NCBI RefSeq assembly: GCF_006968745.1
Contig: NZ_CP030118.1
Coordinates: 5,552,320-5,616,319, forward strand
Source of the DNA: Brasilonema sennae CENA114
GTDB taxonomy: Bacteria; Cyanobacteriota; Cyanobacteriia; Cyanobacteriales; Nostocaceae
Reading direction: 5' to 3'
Length of the DNA stretch: 64,000 nt
The notes under the pieces: generated by a model
Told to the model about the DNA's origin: nothing
What the model saw: only the letters and a program-made list of their open reading frames with translations
Databases searched by the model: none
Translations under genes and position numbers: made by a program
Shown here: piece by piece, positions 17,319 through 26,133 of the stretch
Position numbering within the stretch: position 1 is the first letter of the stretch
How the letters are laid out: every line of letters starts with the position of its first letter

Positions 17319-18788
17319 ATGAATCGCAATGCTGTATTATTGGCTGTCGCCGCACTATTGCTGATTGCCTTTTCTTGGTGGGGTGTCATTACAGCGCAAA
17401 CTGGGTTACTGGTGCGTCACCTTAACCGTGAAGGAGTGCCTATGCTATACGTTGCACCACGTAACGCCGAGAAGATACCAGGTGTCCTTGTAGCGCACGG
17501 TTATGCAGGTTCTAAGCAGTTGATGTTGGGTTACGGCCACGTTTTAGCACACGCAGGTTACGCCGTGATGCTGTGGGATTTCAACAGTCATGGGGCTAAC
17601 GCCAAACCACTGGAACGTGGTTCACTTCAGCAAAATCTAGATGTTGCTTATGCAGCAATCTTGGAACAGCCAGAGGTTGATTCGTCGCGTTTAGCAATGC
17701 TCGGTCATTCTATGGGGAGTGGTGCAGTCATGTCAGCCGGTATTCAGAATGTAAACCGTTTTGCTGCTACTGTTGCCGTTTCGCCCACGGGTGCGGCGGT
17801 AACGCCCAAAGCGCCGCGTAATCTCCAGTTGCAAGCAGGTTCTTGGGAAGGAGGTTTTGTTGGGAATGCACAGCGGTTATTGAAGGCGGCGGGAGGAGAA
17901 AATGAAAATTTGGCTGCTGGAAGAGGACGCGAACTTGTCGTCATTCCCAACGCTGAACACATCACTATTTTGTTTAGGAATGCTAGCCACCAAGCTGCCA
18001 AAAACTGGCTTGATGCCACTTTTGGAGTGCAACGTAATAGTGACTACGTTGATCGTCGGATGATTTGGTATTTCTTGCACTTGTTAGCGTGGCTGGCTTT
18101 ACTTGGCGCAGTTGCTTCTATGAAAGAGGATACGGGCAAATTCTCCGCATCTTCTAAAACGTCACTACGTTTTTTCTCTGGTTTGAGAAGCTGGGGAGGT
18201 TTACTAATAGCACCGTTTGTAGCAAGTGGTGTACTGGTGTTACTGAGTCGTAGTGGCGATATTAACAGTTTGGGTGGCTTGCTGGTAGGCGGTGCAGTAA
18301 GTATTTGGTTCGGCGTAGCGGGTTTGGTTTGGTTGGCTGTCATGTTTCGCTTACCACGTCCTACACTACGAACTATTGGTTTAGGCATAGCACTATTTGT
18401 AGTCTTGTGGATTGCCTTTGGTGCAATGGCACAGGTGGTGTGGCTACAGTGGTGGCTTATTCCGGCGCGTTTAAAGTTATTTCCCCTGATATCACTCGCT
18501 TGTTTTCCTTGGTTTTTGGCATCTGGAGTCGCACAACAAGACGTTGGAGTTGGAAAACGAATTTTGTGGTGGCTAGGGCAAAGTGTGATTTTGATAGGGG
18601 GCTTTATTTTGGTGCTTTACTTATTGCCTGAACTTAGTTTTATTTCTCTTTTGCTACCATTATTTCCTTTGATTATAGGGATTTTTTCCTATGCCAGCAG
18701 CTTGTATAAAGAAATTTGGAGTTATGCCCTTGGCAGTGCTTTATTGTTTGGCTGGATACTAGCTGCTGCCTTTCCTTTAGCTAGCTAG
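17319..18788 (+). CDS. Membrane-anchored alpha/beta hydrolase
   Basis: A 489-residue protein: an N-terminal membrane segment (residues 5-23), an alpha/beta hydrolase domain to about residue 240 with nucleophile elbow GHSMGSG and a candidate catalytic H in PNAEHITIL, then about six hydrophobic segments from residue 250 to the C-terminus. The hydrolase part resembles the dienelactone-hydrolase group (GVLVAHGYAGSK, AVMLWDFNSHG). The substrate is unknown; the layout suggests an enzyme facing the periplasm or lumen with a polytopic C-terminal anchor. Confidence 0.82.
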   Translation: MNRNAVLLAVAALLLIAFSWWGVITAQTGLLVRHLNREGVPMLYVAPRNAEKIPGVLVAHGYAGSKQLMLGYGHVLAHAGYAVMLWDFNSHGANAKPLERGSLQQNLDVAYAAILEQPEVDSSRLAMLGHSMGSGAVMSAGIQNVNRFAATVAVSPTGAAVTPKAPRNLQLQAGSWEGGFVGNAQRLLKAAGGENENLAAGRGRELVVIPNAEHITILFRNASHQAAKNWLDATFGVQRNSDYVDRRMIWYFLHLLAWLALLGAVASMKEDTGKFSASSKTSLRFFSGLRSWGGLLIAPFVASGVLVLLSRSGDINSLGGLLVGGAVSIWFGVAGLVWLAVMFRLPRPTLRTIGLGIALFVVLWIAFGAMAQVVWLQWWLIPARLKLFPLISLACFPWFLASGVAQQDVGVGKRILWWLGQSVILIGGFILVLYLLPELSFISLLLPLFPLIIGIFSYASSLYKEIWSYALGSALLFGWILAAAFPLAS

Positions 18789-18803
18789 AAAATCATACTT
18801 ACT

Positions 18804-18977
18804 AACTACCGCATCAAAAAGATTTTTGATGTTTTGGAGAGGGCAGACGACATTGAAGACAACAAACTTGCCATCCTGGAATGGATGTATGTTCCGCTAC
18901 TAATTCATTCCGAGCGACAACTTAAACTTCTTTACCAAGAACTTTCCAAAGACCGTTTTGTCTGGAAGATGCAGTAA
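18804..18977 (+). pseudogene. Possible 3' fragment of an unknown gene
   Basis: An open frame without a start codon encodes about 57 residues ending in LLYQELSKDRFVWKMQ, with a protein-like composition. A stop lies just upstream in frame. It may be the remnant of a gene lost by deletion. I do not recognise the family; it could also be chance. Confidence 0.3.
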
Positions 18978-19016
18978 ATTTCAGACAACTTTTGCTACCG
19001 ATTCTTCACGCTTTGC

Positions 19017-20654
19017 TCATTCGGTTGCTTCAGACGTCACTAGGTTTATAAGCCTTGAAGCAATCTCGTTGACTGGGAGGACGAAATCTACAGTCCCGGT
19101 GGAAATGGCAGCGTCGGGCATATCGAAAAACTCGCTAGTACTATCATCAGAGGTAATAACCTTACCGCCCATCTGATGAATCGCCTGCACTCCCAAAGCG
19201 CCATCATTACCTGTACCACTGAGGATTACGGCTATTGCCCGCTGTTTGAAACTAGCTGCCACTGACTCCAACAGCAAGTCGGCAGAAGGGCGGGCAAAAT
19301 CCACGAATACGGCTTGCGAAAGGCAAATAGTACCGTTTGTAGTAACTAGCAGGTGTTCGTTTTGGGGAGCAAAGTAGATAATGGACGGTCGTAATGGCTC
19401 TCCTTCTTGTGCAAGCTTGAGAGGCAAAGTCATAGAACCGCTCAGGGCGGATGCCATTGAGCTGGAGTTGGATTGGGTGTCCAAGTGCTGTACCACGATG
19501 ATGGCTGCCGGAAAGTTCAGTGGTAAGGCAACTAGGATCTGGCTTAAGGCGCTTATCCCACCGTCACCTACTGCCAGCACCACCACTTTGTCAGCAGTTA
19601 GTTCTTGTTGTGTCTCGTTATTCGGTACTTCGTTATTTGCGGTTCCAGTAGCTGTAGCAGGCAATTGGTTCATGAACAGTGCTTGCCGGATGACGTCAGA
19701 GCGTTGTTGCGCCTCAATAGCCTGCGCTTCAAAAAGCTTTGCTGACTTGATGCGCGTCCTAGAGCGTGCATTAGTAGCCATCTTAAACATCAGCTCCGCT
19801 CGCTCTTCTAAAGAACCAATTGCCGCCCACAACGCCTCCTCTTGGACCTGAGCCTGAGCCGCCTGCAAACTAGCCTGTGAGAAGGCGTGGCCCACGCGAC
19901 ACCGGAACTGGAGAAAATTTCTTTCCTGCAATTGGAACAGGCTACCGCCGCAGTCTGGACAGCGAAAGCCCGCACTTATCCCAAGCGGTCCGTTGTTCCG
20001 TAAAGCCACCCCATCGAGTTCCACAATGTCGGGTTCCATTTCCAGTTCGCCCTCGTTAGACATATTCAAAGCTCCTTGTGTTGCTATTGGTTCATAAGTT
20101 AGCTGTACTAAAAGGGGAGCGATTGACACCACTGGCAGGATATAGTCAACGTCTACGTGTTCGATGGCGCTGTTGGGCATCCCGGAAAACAGGGCATCAT
20201 CGGGGTTCTGAACGACTGCCACACCGCCAAGTTTTTTCACGTCTATAAGCCCCGCTGTCCCGTCGTCAAGCGTGCCCGACAACACCACACCAACCACTCG
20301 GCTTTTGTACGCCTTTGCTGCTGTGCGAAACAGGGGATCGACCGCCGGACGACAGTGATTTTCATTAGGACCCTGCACCACGCGGATGTAGCCGCGTTTA
20401 ACTAGCAAGTGGTAGTCCGGCGGTGCTACGTAGATCCGTCCATGCTCTATAGCCTCACCGTCTTTTGCATGAGTCGCGCTCAAGGAACCACAACGGCTCA
20501 AGAGATCCGGCAACAAGCTTTTAAATTGCGGTGAAACGTGAACGACGATGAAGATTGCAGCGCTTAGATCTTTTGGCAAAGGGGCGACCAGCGTCTTCAG
20601 CGCTTCCACGCCGCCTGCTGAAGCTCCAATAACAATAATGTCGTGACCGAGCAT
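19017..20654 (-). CDS. Tandem CheB-type methylesterase with central zinc-ribbon-like segment
   Basis: Two CheB-like domains flank a cysteine-rich middle. Domain 1 (residues 1-190) keeps the serine-histidine-aspartate set: S12 in IGASAGG, H39 in VVHVSPQ and D in LSGTLDDGTAG. The middle has CPDCGG and CRVGHAFS, a possible metal site, followed by a helical stretch. Domain 2 (about 350-540) keeps H (VVQHLDT) and D (LSGTGNDGALG), but the nucleophile position reads AVGDGG, so serine is missing and the domain is probably inactive. No receiver domain is present, unlike chemotaxis CheB. No cheR, cheA or cheW gene is adjacent. Confidence 0.87.
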   Translation of the reverse strand: MLGHDIIVIGASAGGVEALKTLVAPLPKDLSAAIFIVVHVSPQFKSLLPDLLSRCGSLSATHAKDGEAIEHGRIYVAPPDYHLLVKRGYIRVVQGPNENHCRPAVDPLFRTAAKAYKSRVVGVVLSGTLDDGTAGLIDVKKLGGVAVVQNPDDALFSGMPNSAIEHVDVDYILPVVSIAPLLVQLTYEPIATQGALNMSNEGELEMEPDIVELDGVALRNNGPLGISAGFRCPDCGGSLFQLQERNFLQFRCRVGHAFSQASLQAAQAQVQEEALWAAIGSLEERAELMFKMATNARSRTRIKSAKLFEAQAIEAQQRSDVIRQALFMNQLPATATGTANNEVPNNETQQELTADKVVVLAVGDGGISALSQILVALPLNFPAAIIVVQHLDTQSNSSSMASALSGSMTLPLKLAQEGEPLRPSIIYFAPQNEHLLVTTNGTICLSQAVFVDFARPSADLLLESVAASFKQRAIAVILSGTGNDGALGVQAIHQMGGKVITSDDSTSEFFDMPDAAISTGTVDFVLPVNEIASRLINLVTSEATE

Positions 20655-21002
20655 TTATTTTTCCTTATACAATAGTATCGGAAGCGCGAATAGTACCGGA
20701 ATACCCATCCCATTACTGGGACTGAATGAAAGCTCCATGAATCCGGTAAAAATCCACTCAAGTATCTTTGTCGCTGGATTTGCGCAATTTAAAGAGGCAC
20801 TTTGGAGCAAGCACTGTTTTCCTCATTTGCAAAGAAACTGACTCTGTAGTACCACTAGCAGAATTTATCTCGCTGCTTCCACTAAAATAACCACTACTGT
20901 TGCATCTAACTTCTAGCTAAAGAATTGATCAATATTAAGTTTTAAAGTATACTTAAATACAAATTTTCCGAGCCAATAACTTGAATTTAGCGATCGCTGC
21001 AA
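20655..21002. other. Intergenic, nothing recognised except one HIP1 site
   Basis: AT-rich gap upstream of the CheB-like gene. One HIP1 octamer lies at about 20992. No repeat, hairpin or ORF worth calling. Confidence 0.6.
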
Positions 21003-21190
21003 TTGTTCTGTGGAATAAACATTGGTCATGTTTTAGCATACGCGCCAAAATCAGCAGATGGAATATGGCTCGATGTCGCAGTCCGCGAGATTATTGAGGA
21101 AATTGCAAGCTTTGAGGTTGAACGAGCTATACAAACTGGTGTTTACAATAAGTATCCAGTTGTAACCCACATTCCGCATCTTGAACTTCG
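21003..21190 (+). pseudogene. Fragment of an unknown protein
   Basis: The frame encodes a protein-like stretch (SADGIWLDVAVREIIEEI, then FEVERAIQTGVYNKYPVV) that then runs into repeat DNA (GCGATACGCGGAGCGTCAAG). A full gene is not present. It is probably an internal piece of a larger protein of a family I cannot name. Confidence 0.45.
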
Positions 21191-21351
21191 ATGCGATACG
21201 CGGAGCGTCAAGCCTCCGGCTTATCGCCTGATTTCATTAGGACTTACGCATGAAAACCAGAGATCAAAGGTTTGGGCAAGGGTATAGGGGTTCAAACCCT
21301 TATACCCCTACACCCTTACCCCCTTACACCCTCCCATAACTACTCTATTAG

Positions 21352-21619
21352 GACTTACGCAAAAACCCTTTTAAACCCTCTTACTTTTGTGTTCTTTGTG
21401 TCCTACCCTGCGGGAAGCCCTTCGGGTATCTCCTGCACCAGACGCTACGCGTATCTCCTACGGAGACGCTGCGCGTTCGCTCTTAGCGTGCGCTTGCGCT
21501 TACGCCCAAGCCGTGTGGGCTTTGCGCTTACGCAGTCGCCTAGGTCGGGAAAGCGTCATTCGCGCTGTCTCACCGCTCCGCGTCTATGTGGTTTATTTTT
21601 TCATTATTTTGCGTAAGTC
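21352..21619. mobile_element. MITE-like element with 13-bp inverted ends and repeat-module core
   Basis: GACTTACGCAAAA at 21352-21364 is inverted at 21607-21619. The interior is filled with dispersed-repeat modules (CTTCGGGTATCTCCTGCACC, AGCGTGCGCTTGCGCTTACG, GTCGCCTAGGTCGGGA). A further GACTTACGCA lies at 21241. Between them is an STRR-like pyrimidine stretch built from TACCCCC and ACACCCT. Confidence 0.75.
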
Positions 21620-21794
21620 ATGTCTATAAAAGCAAAGCCTTGATTGAACACTGTTTGAATGCTGAATTAGAGAGTGTGGAGTACACTTAGTAAGTATTGG
21701 CATCATTTTTCCGTTCTGCTACGAGTGGCTGAATCAAATTGATACGTTTCCCCTGTGCGTCTCCTTATTCTCTTGAACCACAAATTAATGAAAA

Positions 21795-22766
21795 ATGAGC
21801 ATCAAAACAGTCGGCATGATCAGCAGCTATCCTGGTTTAGATCAAAAACCAGATTGGCTATGGCAACAAACTCCTCATCCCTTTGGTGTTTGGGGTGATA
21901 TTCAAATCCATTCTACAGCCCCCAAATCAGATTTCTTATTAATGTATAACTACACGTCTTTTCCTGAACCACCGCAAAAGCAGTTGTGGTTTTGGAAGAA
22001 TGCAAAGGCACAACTTGAATACGAAAAGGCACAGCAAACGCTACAAAATAAACTTATAAACATTCCTAAAGAGCGAGTCATTTATCTGTTGCGAGAACCA
22101 CCTTTAGACGAAGTTATTGAATTGAATAAAAAATTTTATCAACAGGCTCAAGCGCACTGCGGTTATATTTCTGGACCAGATGATTTTGCCCCCACGCCGA
22201 ATTATATGCCTGCTATTTGGTATTATTCTAACTCATTTCGTGAGTTGAATGATATGCCACCGCCAGAAAAAACTAAACCATGTAGTTGGGTGACATCTGG
22301 TATTAGTCGTACAGTTAATCATCGCCAGCGCTTGGAATTTTTAAAACTGCTGCGAAACAGCGAATTGAAGTTTGATTTATATGGTCGTGGCTTACCAGAA
22401 TGGGCACAAGGAGGCGGAGAATTGAGCAACAAATGGTATGGTATGGCTCCATACTATTATAACTTGGCAATTGAAAATTATGCTGACAATAATTGGTATG
22501 TGAGTGAGAAGCTATGGGATGCTTTGCTTGCTTGGTGTTTACCAATTTATTATGGGGGAACTGCCGCAGATAAATTATTACCTCCTGGTAGTTTTTTGAG
22601 ATTACCAAGTTTGGATGAAAAAGGACTTCTTTACATTCAAGAAGTGACAGCAACAACTGATGCGTGGTATGCAGCCAAGAGTGCGATCGCCGAAGCCAGA
22701 CAAATTATTTTACATAAGTTAAATTTGTTAAATTGGCTCTCGGATTACGTTACAAATTGTTCATGA
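21795..22766 (+). CDS. Family 10 glycosyltransferase (fucosyltransferase-like)
   Basis: A 323-residue protein whose C-terminal half carries the GT10 signature: YYYNLAIENYADNN, then WYVSEKLWDALLAWCLP, then IYYGG, corresponding to the conserved donor-binding region of alpha-1,3-fucosyltransferases. The N-terminal half (DFLLMYNYTSFPEPP; VIYLLREPPLDE) fits the acceptor domain. It probably transfers a GDP-sugar to a surface or exopolysaccharide glycan. First of three glycosyltransferase-like genes on the same strand with short gaps. Confidence 0.85.
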   Translation: MSIKTVGMISSYPGLDQKPDWLWQQTPHPFGVWGDIQIHSTAPKSDFLLMYNYTSFPEPPQKQLWFWKNAKAQLEYEKAQQTLQNKLINIPKERVIYLLREPPLDEVIELNKKFYQQAQAHCGYISGPDDFAPTPNYMPAIWYYSNSFRELNDMPPPEKTKPCSWVTSGISRTVNHRQRLEFLKLLRNSELKFDLYGRGLPEWAQGGGELSNKWYGMAPYYYNLAIENYADNNWYVSEKLWDALLAWCLPIYYGGTAADKLLPPGSFLRLPSLDEKGLLYIQEVTATTDAWYAAKSAIAEARQIILHKLNLLNWLSDYVTNCS

Positions 22767-22799
22767 TGACGGTAATTATGGAAATATGTGGAGACTTGG

Positions 22800-23798
22800 A
22801 TGACTGAAGGTATTTACGTACTCGCTAACGATATCGTCTTTGACCAGTTAGTAGCTTTCTTAAATAGTATTGAAGCAAATGCCGGCAAACCTTATCCAGT
22901 TTGTATCATTCCTTATGATAAAACTATTGAACAAGTAAAAGACGAAATCAAAAACAGAAACAATGTAGAAATATTTGCAGATACAGCAGCTATTGCACGT
23001 TGGGAAGATTTCGCCACTAAAATCTGGCAAACTCATCCTAGTGCTTTCCAAACTTGGCAACAAAACGGCATCTCGGGAGTTTATCGCCTAGGAATGCATC
23101 GTCGTTTTTGTGGCTTCGATGGTCCGTTTAATAAATTTATTTATTTCGATGCTGATATTCTAGTCCTAAATTCTTTAGATTATATTTTTCAGCAGTTAAA
23201 TCAGAATGACTTCGTTGTTTATGATTTCCAATATAAAGATCCTACTCATGTCTACAATGTTAAGTCGAATAACTTATTAAATGTTTTCCCGCTTGCTCGC
23301 ATAGATTCTGAAATTTTTTGCGCGGGTATGTATGGAAGTAAAAAGGATATTTTTAATCAATCTCAACGTAATAAGATTATATCACAACTCAAACAAGATG
23401 AAGCAGAAATTTTATATATGAATGCTCCCGACCAAACTATTCTCAACTACATGGTCATGAAGTCAGGCATATCTAGCTATAATTTCGCCCATCATCTCCC
23501 GGAAAATGAAAGAACCGGTTGTTGCGTAACTTCTCCCCATTTTGAAGCCATAAATAATATCTTGTATGACAAAGGTCATCCGTTAACTTATATTCACTAT
23601 ATCGGTTTATCGTCTCAGTTGTTTAGCCGCATTTGTTCTGGAGAAAATATTGATTTTCCTTACCGGGAAATTTTCTTGCATTATCGCTATCTACATGAAC
23701 CAGACAAGCGACCAAAATTCAACAGTAAGCCGAAAGCTTACAATGCACCGCCAAGTTTAGCTACACGTATTTTCCGAAAGTTAGGATTAGCAGGTTGA
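22800..23798 (+). CDS. Glycosyltransferase-like protein (Npun_R2821/R2822-type family)
   Basis: Begins MTEGIYVLANDIVFDQLVAF, the same opening plan as the next gene, and has a DxD-type motif in FIYFDADILVLNSLD, as in GT-A fold nucleotide-sugar transferases. I recall this family being named after Nostoc punctiforme genes Npun_R2821/R2822. A C-terminal basic tail ends the protein. I chose the ATG at 22800, with GGAG just upstream, over the GTG at 22788. Sugar and acceptor unknown; context suggests polysaccharide assembly. Confidence 0.8.
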   Translation: MTEGIYVLANDIVFDQLVAFLNSIEANAGKPYPVCIIPYDKTIEQVKDEIKNRNNVEIFADTAAIARWEDFATKIWQTHPSAFQTWQQNGISGVYRLGMHRRFCGFDGPFNKFIYFDADILVLNSLDYIFQQLNQNDFVVYDFQYKDPTHVYNVKSNNLLNVFPLARIDSEIFCAGMYGSKKDIFNQSQRNKIISQLKQDEAEILYMNAPDQTILNYMVMKSGISSYNFAHHLPENERTGCCVTSPHFEAINNILYDKGHPLTYIHYIGLSSQLFSRICSGENIDFPYREIFLHYRYLHEPDKRPKFNSKPKAYNAPPSLATRIFRKLGLAG

Positions 23799-23808
23799 GG
23801 ATTATTCA

Positions 23809-24741
23809 ATGAACCGTGGAATTTATATTATTGCTAATGATAAGGTGACTGACCATGCGATCGCACTACTCAACAGCATCCGTTTGCATGATAAAGAAAC
23901 ACCAATTGTCATGATTCCTTATGATGATAATTATCACAATATTGCAGATACACTGGGTACATATTATGGAGTAGAAATATATGAAGATTTAGAGTTTATT
24001 GATAGATTGTCAATAAAATTACATGAAGTTTTTGGAAACAAGTTTTTTGCTCGTCCTAATCAATTTCGCAAGCAAGCTTGTTGGTTTGGAGCTTTTGATG
24101 AGTTTTTGTACATAGATACAGATATAGTTGTCTTTGAAAAAATTATTGATAATCTGAATTATCTGAATAAATACAATTTTATTTGTTGTGATTATCAACA
24201 CGCCGGTGGTATTACGAATGTCTTTACACCAAAAATTTTAGAAGAAAAAGTCTTTACTGAAGATGAAGTCAAAGATATTTTCAATGGTGGTTTTTGGGGT
24301 TCTAAGAAAAATCTTATCTCGGAACAGGATTTGTATGAAACTTTCGCCGAGTGCGCCGCACATCCAGAATATTTCGATTTTTCCCAAAAAACTTCCGACC
24401 AACCTATTATCAATTATATGCTCTTGAAGCGAATTCCTTCTCGCTTTAACATTGTCCGCAGAGAGGGTAAAGCACCAGGAAATTGGGGAGGAAGTCACCA
24501 TTTTCAAACTCAGGGAAATATACTGATTGATCCTTTAGTGAATCAACCTCTACAATATCTCCACTGGGCTGGTATTCGGATTGAACCTGGTTGTCCTTAT
24601 TGGGAGATTTGGGAATATTATCGCAATCTTAATCTTGCACTTCCACCCGCTGTTTTCCCAGAAAAACCAAAGAAAAGTCAGTGGGAGAAAACATTGGAGA
24701 ATTTGAAGAATCAATTCAGAAAAATAAAATCTAATTTGTAA
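23809..24741 (+). CDS. Glycosyltransferase-like protein (Npun_R2821/R2822-type family)
   Basis: Paralogue of the preceding gene, 10 bases downstream: MNRGIYIIANDKVTDHAIAL, then IVMIPYDDNY, a DTD motif in FLYIDTDIVVFEK, and QPIINYMLLKRIPSRFNI. The domain plan is a GT-A fold with a metal-binding aspartate pair. The short gap and a GAGG site upstream suggest one operon with the two genes before it. The two paralogues may add different sugars to one glycan. Confidence 0.8.
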   Translation: MNRGIYIIANDKVTDHAIALLNSIRLHDKETPIVMIPYDDNYHNIADTLGTYYGVEIYEDLEFIDRLSIKLHEVFGNKFFARPNQFRKQACWFGAFDEFLYIDTDIVVFEKIIDNLNYLNKYNFICCDYQHAGGITNVFTPKILEEKVFTEDEVKDIFNGGFWGSKKNLISEQDLYETFAECAAHPEYFDFSQKTSDQPIINYMLLKRIPSRFNIVRREGKAPGNWGGSHHFQTQGNILIDPLVNQPLQYLHWAGIRIEPGCPYWEIWEYYRNLNLALPPAVFPEKPKKSQWEKTLENLKNQFRKIKSNL

Positions 24742-24986
24742 AAGTTAAGGAATCTACCTAACATATTGCTTTGACCAAGAAAGGGGTGTAAGGGTGTAAG
24801 GGTGTAGGCGAGCCACTGCCGCCAGTACTTGATGAGGGTCTCCCGACCTAGGTATCTGGTGAGACCAGCGCTGCAGGAGGGTTTCCCTCCGTAGGCGACT
24901 GGCGAACCCGAAGGGCGTGAAAAAGGTGTTTGTTTCATTCGTAGCGGGTGGTGCGCCGCCAGTGCGCCTGCTCTTAAGAGTTTGCC
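24742..24986. repeat. STRR and palindromic repeat patch
   Basis: GGTGTAAGGGTGTAAGGGTG (three heptamers) near 24784, then TACTTGATGAGGGTCTCCCG, AGCGCTGCAGGAGGGTTTCC and CTCCGTAGGCGACTGGCGAA, all members of the dispersed family. No terminator can be separated from these hairpins. Confidence 0.75.
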
Positions 24987-25688
24987 TCAATTGATCTGAC
25001 ATGAATCTTTGATAGTGTTAATTATTTGTAAAGCAGTATCGAAATCGGGGATGGCATAGTACAAGCGGCGTTCACTCTGCAACTTTGAAAGAAGTGCAAA
25101 AGCTTCGTAGTCACAAGCGAAAATTTTAAACTCGTACTGGATTTCTTGACTAGCTGCATTTACGAAAATTGGTTGCCAATGATATCCATTTTCGGTAAGC
25201 CAGTTAGTGTATCTGCTGGATAATGGCAATTGTTCCAGTTTTCCCCATTTGATTAAAATTGCTGTTTCAATTTGTTCTTGATGTATTTTTACTCGGGCTA
25301 AATGAGTTTTCAAGGCAATAAACTGACAAACAGCTTCGATATTAACTTCCTTTAAATCATTTGAAATTTTTTGAATGAACTTCGACTGAGCCTTAATGTT
25401 CTTCGACTGAGCAATAACTTCCTTTGACTGAGCAATAACTTCATCCGACTGAGCCTTAACTTCCTTCGACTGAGCCTTAACTTCCTTTGACTGAGCCTTA
25501 ACTTCCTTCGACTGAGCCTTAACTTCCTTCGACTGAGCCTTAATTTCCTTCGACTGAGCCTTAATTTCCTTCGACTGAGCCTTAATTTCCTTCGACTGAG
25601 CCTTAATTTCCTTCGACTGAGCAATAATTTCCTTCGATTGAGCAATAATTTCATGAACAATACCTTTTTCTAAAGGCGCTATTTTCAT
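24987..25688 (-). CDS. Coiled-coil protein with 13 tandem KAQSKE heptads
   Basis: A 233-residue protein. Residues 14-104 consist of 13 heptads of the form I/V-K/I-A-Q-S-K-E, ideal for a long coiled coil with I or V on one core position. The C-terminal 130 residues (from VNIEAVCQFIALKTH) form an unrecognised domain with YHWQPIFVN and RRLYYAIPDFD. The N-terminal part is encoded by a 21-bp minisatellite, so repeat number could vary between strains. Function unknown; probably cytoplasmic. Confidence 0.8.
   Translation of the reverse strand: MKIAPLEKGIVHEIIAQSKEIIAQSKEIKAQSKEIKAQSKEIKAQSKEIKAQSKEVKAQSKEVKAQSKEVKAQSKEVKAQSDEVIAQSKEVIAQSKNIKAQSKFIQKISNDLKEVNIEAVCQFIALKTHLARVKIHQEQIETAILIKWGKLEQLPLSSRYTNWLTENGYHWQPIFVNAASQEIQYEFKIFACDYEAFALLSKLQSERRLYYAIPDFDTALQIINTIKDSCQIN
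25377..25649 (-). repeat. 21-bp coding minisatellite, 13 copies
   Basis: In-frame tandem 21-bp units, on the plus strand TTCGACTGAGCCTTAACTTCC and close variants, encoding the heptads of the coiled-coil protein. There are no unique spacers, so this is not a CRISPR array. Confidence 0.93.
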
Positions 25689-26133
25689 AGTTCACTTCCG
25701 TATAGTCAAATATAGATAGGCTCATATTTTGCACTTGCAAATCTGAATGTCAAATTCATGACTACGTTCAAGTGGAATTAACTGACGTAAGGGCAAAGTG
25801 TGCCGTCAATATACGTATAATTTTTAGGTAACAATAATTACTCTGTCACTCCGACAAAAAACGTCCTTATTTTAATATCAACTTAAACCAATTAATACCT
25901 TATTCTAAAAGCATTGGGATATTATTTAGTCATAATAAAATACCACTATCTCCATCTCTATTTACTAGTATTAATTCATATAATTGATATTAAGTATACG
26001 AATCTTTAGTTAACCAAATACTGTATTTCAAATGTTTTCAGCAAAAGCTTTACAAAACATTACAAATTGTTCAATTTTATCATGTGTTTTAGCATACCCC
26101 TTGAATTCGCCAACAGTCTCCCAACGGTCTGCT
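25689..26133. other. AT-rich intergenic, no feature seen
   Basis: Upstream region of the coiled-coil gene. It is AT-rich and without HIP1 sites, repeats or convincing ORFs. Confidence 0.55.

Noticed and set aside
21284..21312. tRNA-like string GGGTTCAAACCC
   Set aside because: No acceptor or anticodon arms can be built around it; it is part of a pyrimidine-rich repeat.
21272..21629. ORFs of 80-114 codons after the fragment at 21003
   Set aside because: They cover an STRR-like tract and repeat modules, with no protein-like conservation.
25377..25649. CRISPR-like regular repeats
   Set aside because: The 21-bp units are contiguous, without spacers, and encode a heptad repeat in frame.
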